Source: Alistipes timonensis (GTDB lineage Bacteria; Bacteroidota; Bacteroidia; Bacteroidales; Muribaculaceae). Taken from it: a DNA stretch of 64,000 bases. The notes under the pieces are model-generated. The model ran no database searches, had not been told where the DNA came from, and saw nothing but the letters and a program-made list of their open reading frames with translations. Positions 18,831-28,736 of the stretch are shown piece by piece. The stretch's first letter is position 1; every line of letters starts with the position of its first letter. A program made the position numbers and the translations under genes. The DNA is taken from the NCBI GenBank assembly GCA_023663385.1, contig JAMPHO010000002.1:62001-126000 (forward strand), read 5' to 3'.

Positions 18831-18863
18831 TAAATCATTTATTTGAGACACTAAAAGTCAGCG

Positions 18864-20900
18864 ATGAAAAAGATAGTTGATATTAACCGTATGCTGGTGA
18901 CTTTCCTGGCGGGCGCGGCCGCGATGGCCGCCACCGCCGGAGAGGTTACCGTCACGCTCCCCGAAGTGGCTTCCGCTCTGGAAAAAGCGCGCCCCGGCGA
19001 CGTGATCAACATTGCTGACGGCTCTTGGAGCGACGTCAGGCTCAACTGGCGCGCTCCCGGGTTTCCAATGACCGTCCGCGCCCTGCGTTCCGGCAGGGTG
19101 CGGGTCGGCGGAAACAGCTCGCTCCGCCTCAGCGGCGACTCGCTGACGGTCGAGGGGCTCGACTTCCGCGGCGTCACCCCCGCCAAGGGGAGCGGCGTGG
19201 TGGAGTTCCGCGATGGTAAGGAGGTTGCCAACGCCTGCCGCCTCACCGACTGCCTGATTGACTCCTGCAACCCCTCGCGCCGCGACATCACCGCGAGCTA
19301 CATAGTGCTCCACGGACGCGGCAACCGCGTTGACCATTGCTCCCTCACCGGGAAACTCAACCTCGGTGTGACGCTGCTGGTGAACCTCAACGACGCCCGC
19401 AGCCTCGACAACAACCACCTCATCGACCACAACTACTTCGGCCCGCGCCCCGTCTACGGCTCGAACGGCGCCGAGACCATGCGCATCGGCACCTCGCAGC
19501 AAGCCTACGAAAGCTCCCGCACACGCGTCGAAAACAACCTCTTCGACCGCTGCGACGGCGAAGTGGAAGTAATCTCCGTGAAATCATCCGACAACATCGT
19601 AAAAGACAACACCTTCCTCGAATGCGAGGGCGTGGTGGCCCTGCGCCACGGCAAGCGCAACCGCGTCGAGGGGAACCTCTTCCTCGGCAACGGACGCCGC
19701 AACACCGGGGGCGTGCGGGTGGTCGACTCGGGCCACGTCGTAGAGCGCAACACCTTCGACGGCCTCGCCGGAGGGCGCTTCTTCTCAGCCCTGGCGCTGA
19801 TGAACTCCGTGCCCAACTCCCTCCCCAACCGCTATGTGAGGGTGAGCGACGCTACCGTGAGCGACAACACCTTCGCTAACTGCTCCAACATCGAGTTCGG
19901 CACCGGGCGCGACATGGAGCGCACCGAGGCCCCCGCCGCCTGCGCCTTCAACGGCAACCGCGTGTACACCGCCGACACCGCCAACCCCTACCGCTACATC
20001 GACCCCGCCGCCGAGGTAGCCATGAAGGGTAACAAGGCGCTCCCCCTCTCGAAATACAAAGCGCCGAAAACCGACCTCGCCGCCGTGCGTCGCGGAGTCG
20101 GCGCCAACCGCCCCGCGGAGATTTCCGCCAGCGCCGCCGCTCCCGACACCATCCGCCTCCCCAAGGGGGTCGTTGACCGCACGGAGCCTTACATCATAAG
20201 CCGCCCGACCGTGATCATCGGCGACTCCACCACCCTCCGCTGGACCGGCTCGAAAAGCGGCAACTTCATCACCATCGCCGACGGCGGCGAGCTCGCCGTG
20301 AGCGGCGTCACCTTCGACTTCGCCCTCCAGCAGGGGTACGCCGTGGCCCGCAACGCCATCGCCACCACCACCGACATGATCGCCCCCTACCGCCTCACGG
20401 TGGCCGACTGCGCCTTCATCAACAGCCCCGAGAGCGGTTGCTGCGCCATCCGCGGCACAAAGGGCACCTTCGCCGAGGAAATCACAGTGAGCCACTGCCG
20501 CTTCGCCGACCTCTCGGGCAACGGCGTCTCTTTGGCCGACGAGACCGACGACAAGGGTCGCTACAGCGCCGACGACATCACGATCGAGGATTGCTCGTTC
20601 GACCATATGCTCGGAATCCCCGTGAACATCTACCGCGGCGGCAGCGACGAATCGACCGCCGGGCCCTATGTGGCGGTTACCGGGTGCGTGTTCACCGACT
20701 GCTGCAACAAGGAGCGCGGAAGCGTGCTCCGGCTCATAGGGCCGCAGAAACTGCTCGTGGCCGACTGCCGCTTCGTCAACAGCGGCCGCGGAGGAGCCTC
20801 CGTCCGCCTCGACGAAACCACCTGGGAGGACGTGAAAGTGGCCCGCTGCTCCTGGACCGACTCAGGCCGCGTGATTTCCAACCGCGACGTAATTGAATAA
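18864..20900 (+). CDS. PL6-family alginate lyase
   Basis: It cleaves alginate by beta-elimination. The 678-residue protein has a signal peptide (about 1-25, ending AMAATAGEVT) and a right-handed beta-helix typical of PL6/chondroitinase B. The family segment is GPRPVYGSNGAETMRIGTS (residues 193-211), followed by NNLFDRCDGEVEVISVKSS and NRVEGNLFLGNG. The C-terminal half (about 430-678) forms a second beta-helix, matching the two-helix architecture of larger PL6 enzymes. It lies 27 bases before the PL17 gene. Alginate rather than dermatan is inferred from the partners PL17, KdgF and the DEH reductase candidate. Confidence 0.88.
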   Translation: MKKIVDINRMLVTFLAGAAAMAATAGEVTVTLPEVASALEKARPGDVINIADGSWSDVRLNWRAPGFPMTVRALRSGRVRVGGNSSLRLSGDSLTVEGLDFRGVTPAKGSGVVEFRDGKEVANACRLTDCLIDSCNPSRRDITASYIVLHGRGNRVDHCSLTGKLNLGVTLLVNLNDARSLDNNHLIDHNYFGPRPVYGSNGAETMRIGTSQQAYESSRTRVENNLFDRCDGEVEVISVKSSDNIVKDNTFLECEGVVALRHGKRNRVEGNLFLGNGRRNTGGVRVVDSGHVVERNTFDGLAGGRFFSALALMNSVPNSLPNRYVRVSDATVSDNTFANCSNIEFGTGRDMERTEAPAACAFNGNRVYTADTANPYRYIDPAAEVAMKGNKALPLSKYKAPKTDLAAVRRGVGANRPAEISASAAAPDTIRLPKGVVDRTEPYIISRPTVIIGDSTTLRWTGSKSGNFITIADGGELAVSGVTFDFALQQGYAVARNAIATTTDMIAPYRLTVADCAFINSPESGCCAIRGTKGTFAEEITVSHCRFADLSGNGVSLADETDDKGRYSADDITIEDCSFDHMLGIPVNIYRGGSDESTAGPYVAVTGCVFTDCCNKERGSVLRLIGPQKLLVADCRFVNSGRGGASVRLDETTWEDVKVARCSWTDSGRVISNRDVIE

Positions 20901-20927
20901 CCGACCGCACAACTGATTTTCAACACG

Positions 20928-23159
20928 ATGAAAACCTGTATCCGAAGATATATAATCGGCGCCGCGACCGCGGCCGCGACCCTCTTCAACCTCCAGGCCG
21001 CCAACGAGCACCCCTGCCTGCTCTTCAACGCCGACGAGCTCGGCGAGATGCGCGCCGGCATGGCCCAGGCCCCCCTCTTCGAAAAGAGCATCGCCAACAC
21101 CATCGCCCGGGCCGAGGCATCGCTCGGCAAGCCGGTGGAGGTGCCCGTGCCGTGCGACGGCGGCGGGGGACCCGTTCACGAGCAGCACAAGGCCAACTAC
21201 TACGAGCTTATGGACTGCGGCGTAGCCTACCGCTTCACCGGCGACGAGCGCTACGCCCGCCGCGCCGCCGAAATGCTCGAAGCCTACGCCAAGCTCTACC
21301 CCACCCTGCAGTACCACCAGCTCGGCCTGAGCCCGGTGCCCGGCCGCCTCTTCTGGCAGACGCTCAACGAGAGCGTTTGGCTGGTACACGTTTCGGTGGC
21401 CTACGACTGCGTGCGCGACTACCTTACCAAGGCCCAGCGCGACGAAATCGAGAGCAAGCTCCTCCTTCCGATGGCCGAGTTCATTATGACCGGCACCGAG
21501 GACAACCGGGCCAACCTCAAGACCTTCAACAAAATGCACAACCACGGCACCTGGGCCACCGCCGCCGTGGGTATGGCCGGTATGGCCATGGACCGTGACG
21601 ACCTGGTCGACAAGGCGCTCTACGGCACCGACCTCTCGGGAAAGAACGGGGGCTTCCTACAGCAGATGGACTGGCTCTTCTCGCCCGACGGCTACTTCAC
21701 CGAAGGGGCCTACTACCAGCGCTACGCCCTCTGGCCCTTCGTGATTTTCGCCCAGTGCCTCAACCACACCCGCCCCGAGCTGAAAGTTTTCGAGCGCCGC
21801 GACGGTATACTCTCCAAGGCTTTCGACGCCCTTTTCCAACTCAGCTACGAGGGTGAGTTCATGCACATCAACGACGCCATGGAGAAAGGGTTGTCGGCCC
21901 AGGAAATCGTCTACGCCGCCAATATTCTCTACGCCGTTGAGCCTGACAACAAGTCGCTCCCCTACATAGCACGCCTCTACCACGAGGAGAGCATACCCTG
22001 CGCCGGGGGCTTCCGCCTGGCCCGCGCCATAGCCAACGGGGCCGGTGCCGAACCTACGTTCCGCACCATGGTGCTCCGCGACGGACGCGACGGCTCCGAG
22101 GGTGGTTTCGGCATCATCCGCGACAACTCCGACGGCCTCAACAGCGCCCTGACCATGAAGGCCACCAGCCACGGCCTAAGCCACGGCCACTACGACAAGC
22201 TGACCATGGCCCTCTACGACAACGGAAGCGAGATTCTCACCGACTACGGTGCCTCGCGCTTCATAAACCTCGAAGCCAAGAACAGCGGCCACTACACCCG
22301 CGAGAACGATTCGTTCTGCAAGCAGTCGGTGGCCCACAACACCCTCGTGGCCGACGAGACCTCGCACTTCGGGGGCGTATACAAGACTTCGAGCCGCCAC
22401 CACTCCGAATTCATCGACCAGGTGGCCGACCCTGATGGGCGCTTCCAGGCCATGAGCGCCCGCGAGCCCAACGCCTACGCCGACAAGGGAATCGCTATGG
22501 AGCGCTCGCTGGTGCAGGCCAAGCTCCCCGGCACCAACTACCCCGTGACCCTCGACCTTATGAGGGTGAAGGCCGACGGCGAGCACCAGTATGATATGCC
22601 CTACTGGTACCGCGGCCATATGGTGTCGACCAACGCGCCCCGCGAGTGCGCCCTCTCGACCCTCCGGGCACTCGGCGGCTCCCACGGCTACCAGCACATA
22701 TGGGTCGACGCCGACTGCGCCCCCGCCGACGGCCAGGCGCTGAAGTTCACCTTCTTCAACCGCGACCGTATGTACTCCATAACCACCGCCGCCACCGCGC
22801 CGATGAACGGCAAGATTGTGCATCTCGGAGCCAACGACCCCGACTTCAACCTCCGCGAGGAGAAGGGGTGGCTCGTGAGGATTCCCAAAGCCGCCGACTG
22901 CGCCATAGCCTCGGTAATCGAGCCCCACGGCGAGTATGACGTGATCCGCGAGACCGCCGCCGGCACGAAATCGGCCATTAGCGACGTGCGAATACTGGCC
23001 GACAACGCCGACCACACCGCCGTCAGCGTGGACTACGGCCAGGGGCGCCGGGCGCTCTTCCTCGTGGCCCGCGACGCCGACCCCGCCAGGGAGCACACCG
23101 CCGAAATCAACGGCGCCAAGCACTCCTGGAAAGGCCACTACGCCCTGACCTGCGACTGA
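20928..23159 (+). CDS. PL17-family exo-oligoalginate lyase
   Basis: It releases unsaturated uronate monomers from alginate oligomers, probably in the periplasm (signal peptide about 1-25). The 743-residue length fits PL17. The N-terminal alpha/alpha toroid (about 30-390) includes the NKMHNHGTW motif with the conserved Asn-His and the YYQRYALWPF motif with the likely catalytic Tyr. The C-terminal heparinase II/III-like beta domain begins near SHGLSHGHYDKL, whose His and the DYGASRF segment are family marks. Together with PL6 it gives complete depolymerisation. Confidence 0.9.
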   Translation: MKTCIRRYIIGAATAAATLFNLQAANEHPCLLFNADELGEMRAGMAQAPLFEKSIANTIARAEASLGKPVEVPVPCDGGGGPVHEQHKANYYELMDCGVAYRFTGDERYARRAAEMLEAYAKLYPTLQYHQLGLSPVPGRLFWQTLNESVWLVHVSVAYDCVRDYLTKAQRDEIESKLLLPMAEFIMTGTEDNRANLKTFNKMHNHGTWATAAVGMAGMAMDRDDLVDKALYGTDLSGKNGGFLQQMDWLFSPDGYFTEGAYYQRYALWPFVIFAQCLNHTRPELKVFERRDGILSKAFDALFQLSYEGEFMHINDAMEKGLSAQEIVYAANILYAVEPDNKSLPYIARLYHEESIPCAGGFRLARAIANGAGAEPTFRTMVLRDGRDGSEGGFGIIRDNSDGLNSALTMKATSHGLSHGHYDKLTMALYDNGSEILTDYGASRFINLEAKNSGHYTRENDSFCKQSVAHNTLVADETSHFGGVYKTSSRHHSEFIDQVADPDGRFQAMSAREPNAYADKGIAMERSLVQAKLPGTNYPVTLDLMRVKADGEHQYDMPYWYRGHMVSTNAPRECALSTLRALGGSHGYQHIWVDADCAPADGQALKFTFFNRDRMYSITTAATAPMNGKIVHLGANDPDFNLREEKGWLVRIPKAADCAIASVIEPHGEYDVIRETAAGTKSAISDVRILADNADHTAVSVDYGQGRRALFLVARDADPAREHTAEINGAKHSWKGHYALTCD

Positions 23160-23203
23160 CCGCCATCTTACTCAGCAATAATTAACCTCAAAATATCAGA
23201 CAC

Positions 23204-23545
23204 ATGAAAACTAAAAGCGCCGTTTGGCAATTTGAGAAAGGCACAGAATGGGAAACCGTGGGCGATGGCGTGCGTCGCCAGATCATGGGCTACGACGGCC
23301 AGCTGATGCTGGTGAAGGTACACTTCCAGAAAGGGAGCGTGGGCGCCATGCACGAGCACTACCACAGCCAGGTGACCTACGTCGTGAGCGGTAAGTTCGA
23401 GCTCACCATCGGCGACGAAAAGCGCGTCATCGAGGCCGGCGACGGCTACTATGTGGCCCCCGACGTGCTCCACGGCTGCGTATGCCTCGAAGAGGGGATC
23501 CTGATCGACACATTCTCACCCATGCGCCAAGACTTCCTGAAATGA
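23204..23545 (+). CDS. kdgF: KdgF-type cupin, uronate-linearizing protein
   Basis: A 113-residue single-domain cupin. KdgF proteins open 4,5-unsaturated monouronates to the linear keto form (DEH from alginate). Metal ligands are visible in MHEHYHSQ (two His plus Gln) and in APDVLHGC (distal His), with GKFELTIGDE and EAGDGYYV as the two cupin strands. There is no signal peptide, so it is cytoplasmic. It overlaps the next gene by four bases (ATGA), so production is probably coupled to the transporter. Confidence 0.88.
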   Translation: MKTKSAVWQFEKGTEWETVGDGVRRQIMGYDGQLMLVKVHFQKGSVGAMHEHYHSQVTYVVSGKFELTIGDEKRVIEAGDGYYVAPDVLHGCVCLEEGILIDTFSPMRQDFLK

Positions 23546-25014
23546 AAATCAAAGGCATGCGTTGGGTAATCATCAGCCTCATAATGGTGATTACCATAAT
23601 AAACTACCTCGACCGCGGCACACTCAACTATATGTGGGTGGCCAACGTCGACTACGAGCTGGCCCCGGCTGGAGCACCCGCCGCCGAGGGTGAGAACGTA
23701 GCCACGCTTCTCCCCGACGGCGACTACGCCCTGCGCAACTCGCGCGGCGAGGAGAGGGTGGCCACCCCCTCGATGGTGAAAATCAAGCAGAAGAACGGTC
23801 TCACCTACATCTCCGCCCAGGAGGGTATGGCCGTTGACCTCGGCCTGATCGACCCCGCCGACCCCGACGCCACACAGAAGGCCAAGGATATGCTCGGCAC
23901 CATCACCATCTTCTTCATGCTCGCCTACGGCATCAGCCAGATGGTTTCGGGCAAGATTTACGACAAAATCGGTTGCCGCCGAGGCTTCTTCTGGAGCGCC
24001 CTCATTTGGGGCGTGGCCGACGCGCTCACCGCCCTCTCCCGCGGCATCTTCTCGCTGACAATATTCCGCGTGATGCTCGGACTCGGCGAGGCAGGCCCCT
24101 GGCCCGGCACCACCAAGAGCAACGCCATATGGTTCCCGCAGAAGGAACGCGCCTTCGCCCAGGGGCTCTTCGGAGCCGCCGCGTCGGTGGGGAGCGTGCT
24201 CGCCCCGATCGTGATCCTGATGCTCTTCCTGGCCTTCGGCTGGCAGTGGACCTTCGTCATTGTCGGCGGCCTCGGAGTGGTGTGGGTGGCCCTCTGGCTC
24301 CTCATCAACAAGGCCGATCCCGAGGAACACCCCTGGGTGACCGAGGAGGAGAAGAACCACATTCTCGAAGGACGCTGCACCCCCGCCGAGTGCGAGGTCA
24401 AGGACAAGGGTAAATCATGGGGCGAGCTGCTCCGCCAGAAGAAGAACTGGTCGGTGATTCTGGGCCGCTTCTTCCTCGACCCGATCTGGTGGATGTTCGT
24501 GACGTTCCTCCCCCTGTACCTCACCGACGTGTTCCACCTCAACATCAAGGAGGTAGCCTTCTCGGCATGGGTGCCCTACGTCGGCGCCGCCCTCGGCTCG
24601 ATACTCGGCGGCTGGTTCTCCGGCTGGCTGATTTCCAAAGGTCGCACCGTCAACTTCGCCCGCAAGTGCGCCATCATCGTCGGCGGACTCATCATCCTCC
24701 CCGCGATCATATGCAGCGTTATGGCGCAGTCGGTGCTCGTGGCCGTGGTGAGCATGGCGTTCGTGCTCGGCGGGTTCCAGTTCTTCATGACCAACCTGCA
24801 AACCATCCCGAGCGACCTCCACAGCGGCAAGTCCGTAGGCTCGCTGGCCGGACTCGGAGGCGCCGCCGCCGTGCTCGGCACCATCCTGGCGATCCTCTTC
24901 TCCGACATGATCGTGAGCTGGACGCTCCTGTTCGGCCTGCTGGCCGCCCTGGTGCCCCTTTCATGGCTGGCAGTGTTCCTCACCGTAGGCAAAATCGAAA
25001 AAATCGAAGACTAA
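23542..25014 (+). CDS. MFS hexuronate transporter
   Basis: An inner-membrane major facilitator, probably carrying unsaturated uronates or other alginate monomers. The start at 23542 (MKIKGMRWVII) overlaps the cupin stop as ATGA; an ATG 20 codons earlier lies inside the cupin gene and gives a non-membrane leader, so I rejected it. The 490 residues include TM1 with NYLDRGTLNY, a ~75-residue soluble loop between TM1 and TM2 (about 35-115), the KIYDKIGCRRGF loop typical of the ACS/ExuT group, and GEAGPWPGTTK in TM4. The large first loop is longer than in proteobacterial ExuT. Confidence 0.87.
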   Translation: MKIKGMRWVIISLIMVITIINYLDRGTLNYMWVANVDYELAPAGAPAAEGENVATLLPDGDYALRNSRGEERVATPSMVKIKQKNGLTYISAQEGMAVDLGLIDPADPDATQKAKDMLGTITIFFMLAYGISQMVSGKIYDKIGCRRGFFWSALIWGVADALTALSRGIFSLTIFRVMLGLGEAGPWPGTTKSNAIWFPQKERAFAQGLFGAAASVGSVLAPIVILMLFLAFGWQWTFVIVGGLGVVWVALWLLINKADPEEHPWVTEEEKNHILEGRCTPAECEVKDKGKSWGELLRQKKNWSVILGRFFLDPIWWMFVTFLPLYLTDVFHLNIKEVAFSAWVPYVGAALGSILGGWFSGWLISKGRTVNFARKCAIIVGGLIILPAIICSVMAQSVLVAVVSMAFVLGGFQFFMTNLQTIPSDLHSGKSVGSLAGLGGAAAVLGTILAILFSDMIVSWTLLFGLLAALVPLSWLAVFLTVGKIEKIED

Positions 25015-25057
25015 AACCATATATCTTTAACATACAACTAATAAACCAATAACCGCA

Positions 25058-25810
25058 ATGAAACTGAAAGATAAAGTAGCAATCGTAACCGGTGGTTCGC
25101 GCGACATAGGCCGCGCCGTTTCTCTCAAACTCGCCAAAGAGGGCGCCAAGGTCGTTGTAAACTATTTCCATAACAAGGCCGAGGCCGACGAAACCCTCCG
25201 CCTCATCGCCGAAGCCGGCGGCTCCGCCATCGCCGTTCAGGGCGATATGACCAAGGGCAACGACGTGCAGCGCCTCTTCGACGAATGCGCCAAGGCGTTC
25301 GGCGACAACCTCGACATCCTGGTGAACGTGGCCGGAGGCATCATCGGCCGCAAGAAAATTACCGAACAGGACGAGGAGTGGTACGACACCCTGATGAACG
25401 TCAACCTCAAGTCGGTATGGTTCTGCACCCGCGCCGCCGTGCCCCATATGAAGTCCGGCGCCTCGATCGTCAACTTCTCCTCGCTCGCCGCCCGCGACGG
25501 CGGCGGCGCCGGAGCGTCGCTCTACGCCACCTCCAAGGCAGCCGTTTCCTGCTTCACCCGCGCCATGGCCAAGGAACTCGGCCCCGACGGCATCCGCGTG
25601 AACGCCATCTGCCCCGGCACCATCGCGACCTCCTTCCACGACCGCTTCAACACCCCCGAGAACCGCGAGCGCGCCAAGGCCGGATACCCCCTCCGCCGCG
25701 AAGGCACCGCCGAGGAGTGCGCCGACCTGGTGGCCTACCTCGCCTCCGACGAGTCGTCGTACCTCACCGGCACCAACATCGACATCAACGGCGGTTGCTT
25801 CTTCTCCTAA
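25058..25810 (+). CDS. SDR oxidoreductase, likely DEH reductase
   Basis: A 250-residue classical short-chain dehydrogenase: TGGSRDIGRA cofactor loop (about 10-19), NVAGG, SS catalytic region and Y156-ATSK160. In alginate operons, SDRs of this type reduce 4-deoxy-L-erythro-5-hexoseulose uronate (DEH) to 2-keto-3-deoxygluconate; the position between the transporter and the last lyase-like genes supports that role. A KduD-like activity is the alternative. The kinase and aldolase for KDG are not in the window. Confidence 0.85.
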   Translation: MKLKDKVAIVTGGSRDIGRAVSLKLAKEGAKVVVNYFHNKAEADETLRLIAEAGGSAIAVQGDMTKGNDVQRLFDECAKAFGDNLDILVNVAGGIIGRKKITEQDEEWYDTLMNVNLKSVWFCTRAAVPHMKSGASIVNFSSLAARDGGGAGASLYATSKAAVSCFTRAMAKELGPDGIRVNAICPGTIATSFHDRFNTPENRERAKAGYPLRREGTAEECADLVAYLASDESSYLTGTNIDINGGCFFS

Positions 25811-25830
25811 CCCACTGACATCACGCGACT

Positions 25831-27705
25831 ATGAAACTCAGACATTTACTGAGCGTCTGCGTCGGATGCGGCCTTATGGCCGCGTCCGCCACAGCCGTCG
25901 CACAGACGCAGAAGGTGCCTACCAACCGCTACGCGATGAAGATGGAGCAGAACGCCGACGGCTCCTACTCGCTCATGCAGCAGAAGAAGTACGACCGGCA
26001 GCTCGACATCGACGTCAGCAAGCTCCCCGACGTGCTCGTGCCCTACACCTACACCCCCGACCGACTCAAATCGAAGGACTACAAGGGTGTGCGCTCCGAG
26101 GACTTCATTTTCAAGAAAGGCCCCGACTACGAGCTGAAAATTACCGTTGACTTCTCCGACGACACCGCCAACCCCTCCCCCTTCATGGTGTACATCCACG
26201 GCGGTGGCTGGGCAAGAGGCAACAACAGCTCCTCGAAGTCGCTCTCGCAGTATATGGCCAAGCAGCACGGCGTAACCGGCGTGCGCGTCGAATATGCGAT
26301 GGCGGGTCAGACGGGCGTGACGGTGGAAACCTCCGTACAGGACGTGCTCGACGCCCTCCAGTACGTCAAGGACCACGCCAAGGAGTTCAACATCGACCCC
26401 GAGCGCTTCGGATTCCTCGGCACCTCGGCCGGCTCGCACCTCGCAGCCGTGGCTGCCATGAAGACCCCGGGCACCAAGGCCCTCGTGGGCTACTCGGGCA
26501 TCTACGACCTCACCACAGCCGCCATCGTGCAGAAAACCCGCGACGCCAACCGCATCGCCTACTTCAAGGACCGCGACGACAAGGTGCTCCGCGACAATTC
26601 GGGCCTCTTCCTGATTCCCAAGAAGGGCGCGGTGCCCCCCGCGATGCTCGTGTGCGGCACCTGCGACGTCACCGTGGAGTACGACCAGAGCACCGAGTTC
26701 GCCAAGGCCCTCCGCAAGAAGGGTGGCGAGGTGAAGCTCGATGTCTATAAGAACTACGACCACAACCTCACCAGCAAGACCTCCGACAAGATGGAGGAGA
26801 TCTTCTTCAACACCGTTGACTTCCTCAAGGAGAAGCTCGGCGCGACCTACACCCCCACCGCCGCTCCCAAGGCAAAGGCAGCAAAGGCAGCGAAACCCAC
26901 CGCGGCCGCTCCCGCCGCCAAATCGTCGATCACCACCACCTCTACCGCTTCGGCGGTAGGGGAGCTGGCGGCGATGGGGATTCACTCCGAGGCCCCCGAC
27001 TCGTCGCGCACCCACGCCGACAACCATGTGGCCCACATTGTGAAAACCTTCGACGACGAGCTCGGGAAGGATGTTTACTCCTTCCTCATCCACGCCGACA
27101 TCGACGACGACCGCGGCAAGAAAAACATCACCGACCGCCAGCGCAACGAGGTGAAAACCGACTCTAAAAGCCCCGCCTCCATGTGGGCCACCGAGGGGGA
27201 GTCCATGACCTACCGCTGGAAGATGCGCCTCCCCGAGGGGATGAAGACCACCACCCGCTTCACACACATTCACCAGCTCAAAGGTATCGACAACAAGGAG
27301 GGTAACGCCCTGGTGGGCCGCCCCCTTATGACCCTCACCTGCTACTCGTCGAAGAACGGCAAACAGGAGATGCGCGTGCGCTACTATGACCGCCGACTCG
27401 GCGACAACGAGCCCGAGACCATAGCCAAGGTACCCCTCGACAAGCTCACAGGCCGCTGGGTTGAAATCGAAGAGACAGCCAAGTTTGCCGCCGACGGCGC
27501 CTACTCGCTCAAAATCACCGACGCCAAAACCGGCGAGACGATTCTCGACTATCAAAACGACAACCTCGATATGTGGCGCACCGGCGCCCGCGGCCTCCGT
27601 CCGAAATGGGGCATCTACCGCTTCTTAGGCAAGGACCGCGAACTCGCCGGCGAACTCCGCGACGAGGAGCTCCGATTCGCCGACTTTGAAATAAAGAAAC
27701 ACTGA
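25831..27705 (+). CDS. Fusion of an alpha/beta-hydrolase esterase and a jelly-roll lyase-like domain
   Basis: A 624-residue secreted protein (signal about 1-24, ending ATAVAQ). The N-terminal part (about 70-340) is an alpha/beta hydrolase: HGGGW oxyanion motif at 123-127, nucleophile S199 in GTSAGS, Asp in CGTCDVTV and His in NYDHNLTS. A Lys/Ala/Pro/Thr-rich linker (about 345-380) leads to a C-terminal domain (about 385-624) with TDRQRNEVK, FTHIHQLKG and PKWGIYRFLG. The spacing resembles concanavalin-A-like polysaccharide lyases (RxE and QIH-like motifs; PL7/PL20 type). The same domain stands alone in the next gene. A combined deacetylase and lyase for acetylated alginate is a reasonable guess, not shown. 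Confidence 0.8.
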   Translation: MKLRHLLSVCVGCGLMAASATAVAQTQKVPTNRYAMKMEQNADGSYSLMQQKKYDRQLDIDVSKLPDVLVPYTYTPDRLKSKDYKGVRSEDFIFKKGPDYELKITVDFSDDTANPSPFMVYIHGGGWARGNNSSSKSLSQYMAKQHGVTGVRVEYAMAGQTGVTVETSVQDVLDALQYVKDHAKEFNIDPERFGFLGTSAGSHLAAVAAMKTPGTKALVGYSGIYDLTTAAIVQKTRDANRIAYFKDRDDKVLRDNSGLFLIPKKGAVPPAMLVCGTCDVTVEYDQSTEFAKALRKKGGEVKLDVYKNYDHNLTSKTSDKMEEIFFNTVDFLKEKLGATYTPTAAPKAKAAKAAKPTAAAPAAKSSITTTSTASAVGELAAMGIHSEAPDSSRTHADNHVAHIVKTFDDELGKDVYSFLIHADIDDDRGKKNITDRQRNEVKTDSKSPASMWATEGESMTYRWKMRLPEGMKTTTRFTHIHQLKGIDNKEGNALVGRPLMTLTCYSSKNGKQEMRVRYYDRRLGDNEPETIAKVPLDKLTGRWVEIEETAKFAADGAYSLKITDAKTGETILDYQNDNLDMWRTGARGLRPKWGIYRFLGKDRELAGELRDEELRFADFEIKKH

Positions 27706-28721
27706 TGAAAACCACCCCGCGCATCCTCCTTGCCGCGACAATGGCACTGGCCGCCGCGGCGCCGACCCGCGGCGCCGAGCGCCACTTCCTCACCGCCGAC
27801 GGACACTCCGACACCTACGAGCTCATCGCGCGGTCGGGCTTCTTCGCCGAGACTTCGGGCAACCGGGCTCCCGACGAGTTTATGGGGCACCCCTCCTACC
27901 GCCACATATCGCAGGTGGAGGACGCGGCCCTCGGGGGGTACGCTTTCGCCTTCGACATCCACATTGACCACCCCGAAGGTGGCTCGCTGGTGACCGACGG
28001 CAACAAGGGGGAACTCAACGACCGCCAGCGCAACGAAATCAAGTGCATGACGTCGCGTCCGGCCACTACCGCCTCCGACGGCGAAACCATCACCTACCGC
28101 TGGAAATTCATGCTCCCCAAGGGGATGCTCACCACCTCGGCCTTCTGCCACATCCACCAAATCAAAGGGATGGGCGACTCGGAGGCGGTGGCCCACCCGG
28201 TGTTCACCCTCACCTGCCGCTCCGCGTCGAAAAAGCAGGTGCTCCAACTGATCCATGTGCCCTACGAGGGTGCCCCCAACGCCTACCTCGCCCAGCTCGA
28301 CCTCGCGCCGCTGCTCGGGCGGTGGATCCAGGCTTCGGAGACTGTGACGGTAGGTCGCCACGGCTCATACACGCTCACCCTCACCGACGTAGCCACCGGC
28401 GCCCGGCTCCTCTCAGTCGACAAGCCCGACATCGAGGTGTGGCGCGACACCGACGACGCCTCGGCAATGCGCGGAAAATGGGGCATCTACCGCTCCCTCG
28501 GGGAAAGCCTCTCGCTGAAACAGCAACTGCGGTCGGAGCGACTCCTCTTCGCCGACTTCGAAACCCACAAGGGCGCGGCCGCGGCATCCATCGAAACCAT
28601 CGCGGATGACTCCGACTCCCGGCAATCACCTCTCTACGACCTCGCGGGGCGACGGGTCGAAAATCCCTCCCCCGGCATCTACCTGCGCGACGGGCGCAAA
28701 ATCCTAATCCGTAACAACTAA
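27705..28721 (+). CDS. Jelly-roll polysaccharide lyase-like protein with sorting-domain end
   Basis: A 338-residue protein that starts in the stop codon of the previous gene (TGATG) and has a signal peptide (about 1-23). Its body is a paralogue of the C-terminal half of the preceding fusion: NDRQRNEIK, GETITYRWKFMLP, CHIHQIKGMG and GKWGIYRSLGE line up in order. The last ~35 residues (LYDLAGRRV, then SPGIYLRDGRKILI) look like a type IX secretion sorting tail, which the fusion protein lacks. Likely an alginate-acting lyase or binding protein on the surface. The family is not certain. Confidence 0.78.
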   Translation: MKTTPRILLAATMALAAAAPTRGAERHFLTADGHSDTYELIARSGFFAETSGNRAPDEFMGHPSYRHISQVEDAALGGYAFAFDIHIDHPEGGSLVTDGNKGELNDRQRNEIKCMTSRPATTASDGETITYRWKFMLPKGMLTTSAFCHIHQIKGMGDSEAVAHPVFTLTCRSASKKQVLQLIHVPYEGAPNAYLAQLDLAPLLGRWIQASETVTVGRHGSYTLTLTDVATGARLLSVDKPDIEVWRDTDDASAMRGKWGIYRSLGESLSLKQQLRSERLLFADFETHKGAAAASIETIADDSDSRQSPLYDLAGRRVENPSPGIYLRDGRKILIRNN

Positions 28722-28736
28722 AAAACCTATACCGCA

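Noticed and set aside
23482..23541. Earlier start for the MFS transporter
   Set aside because: The 20 extra residues lie inside the KdgF gene and are not hydrophobic; the ATGA overlap at 23542 is the natural start.
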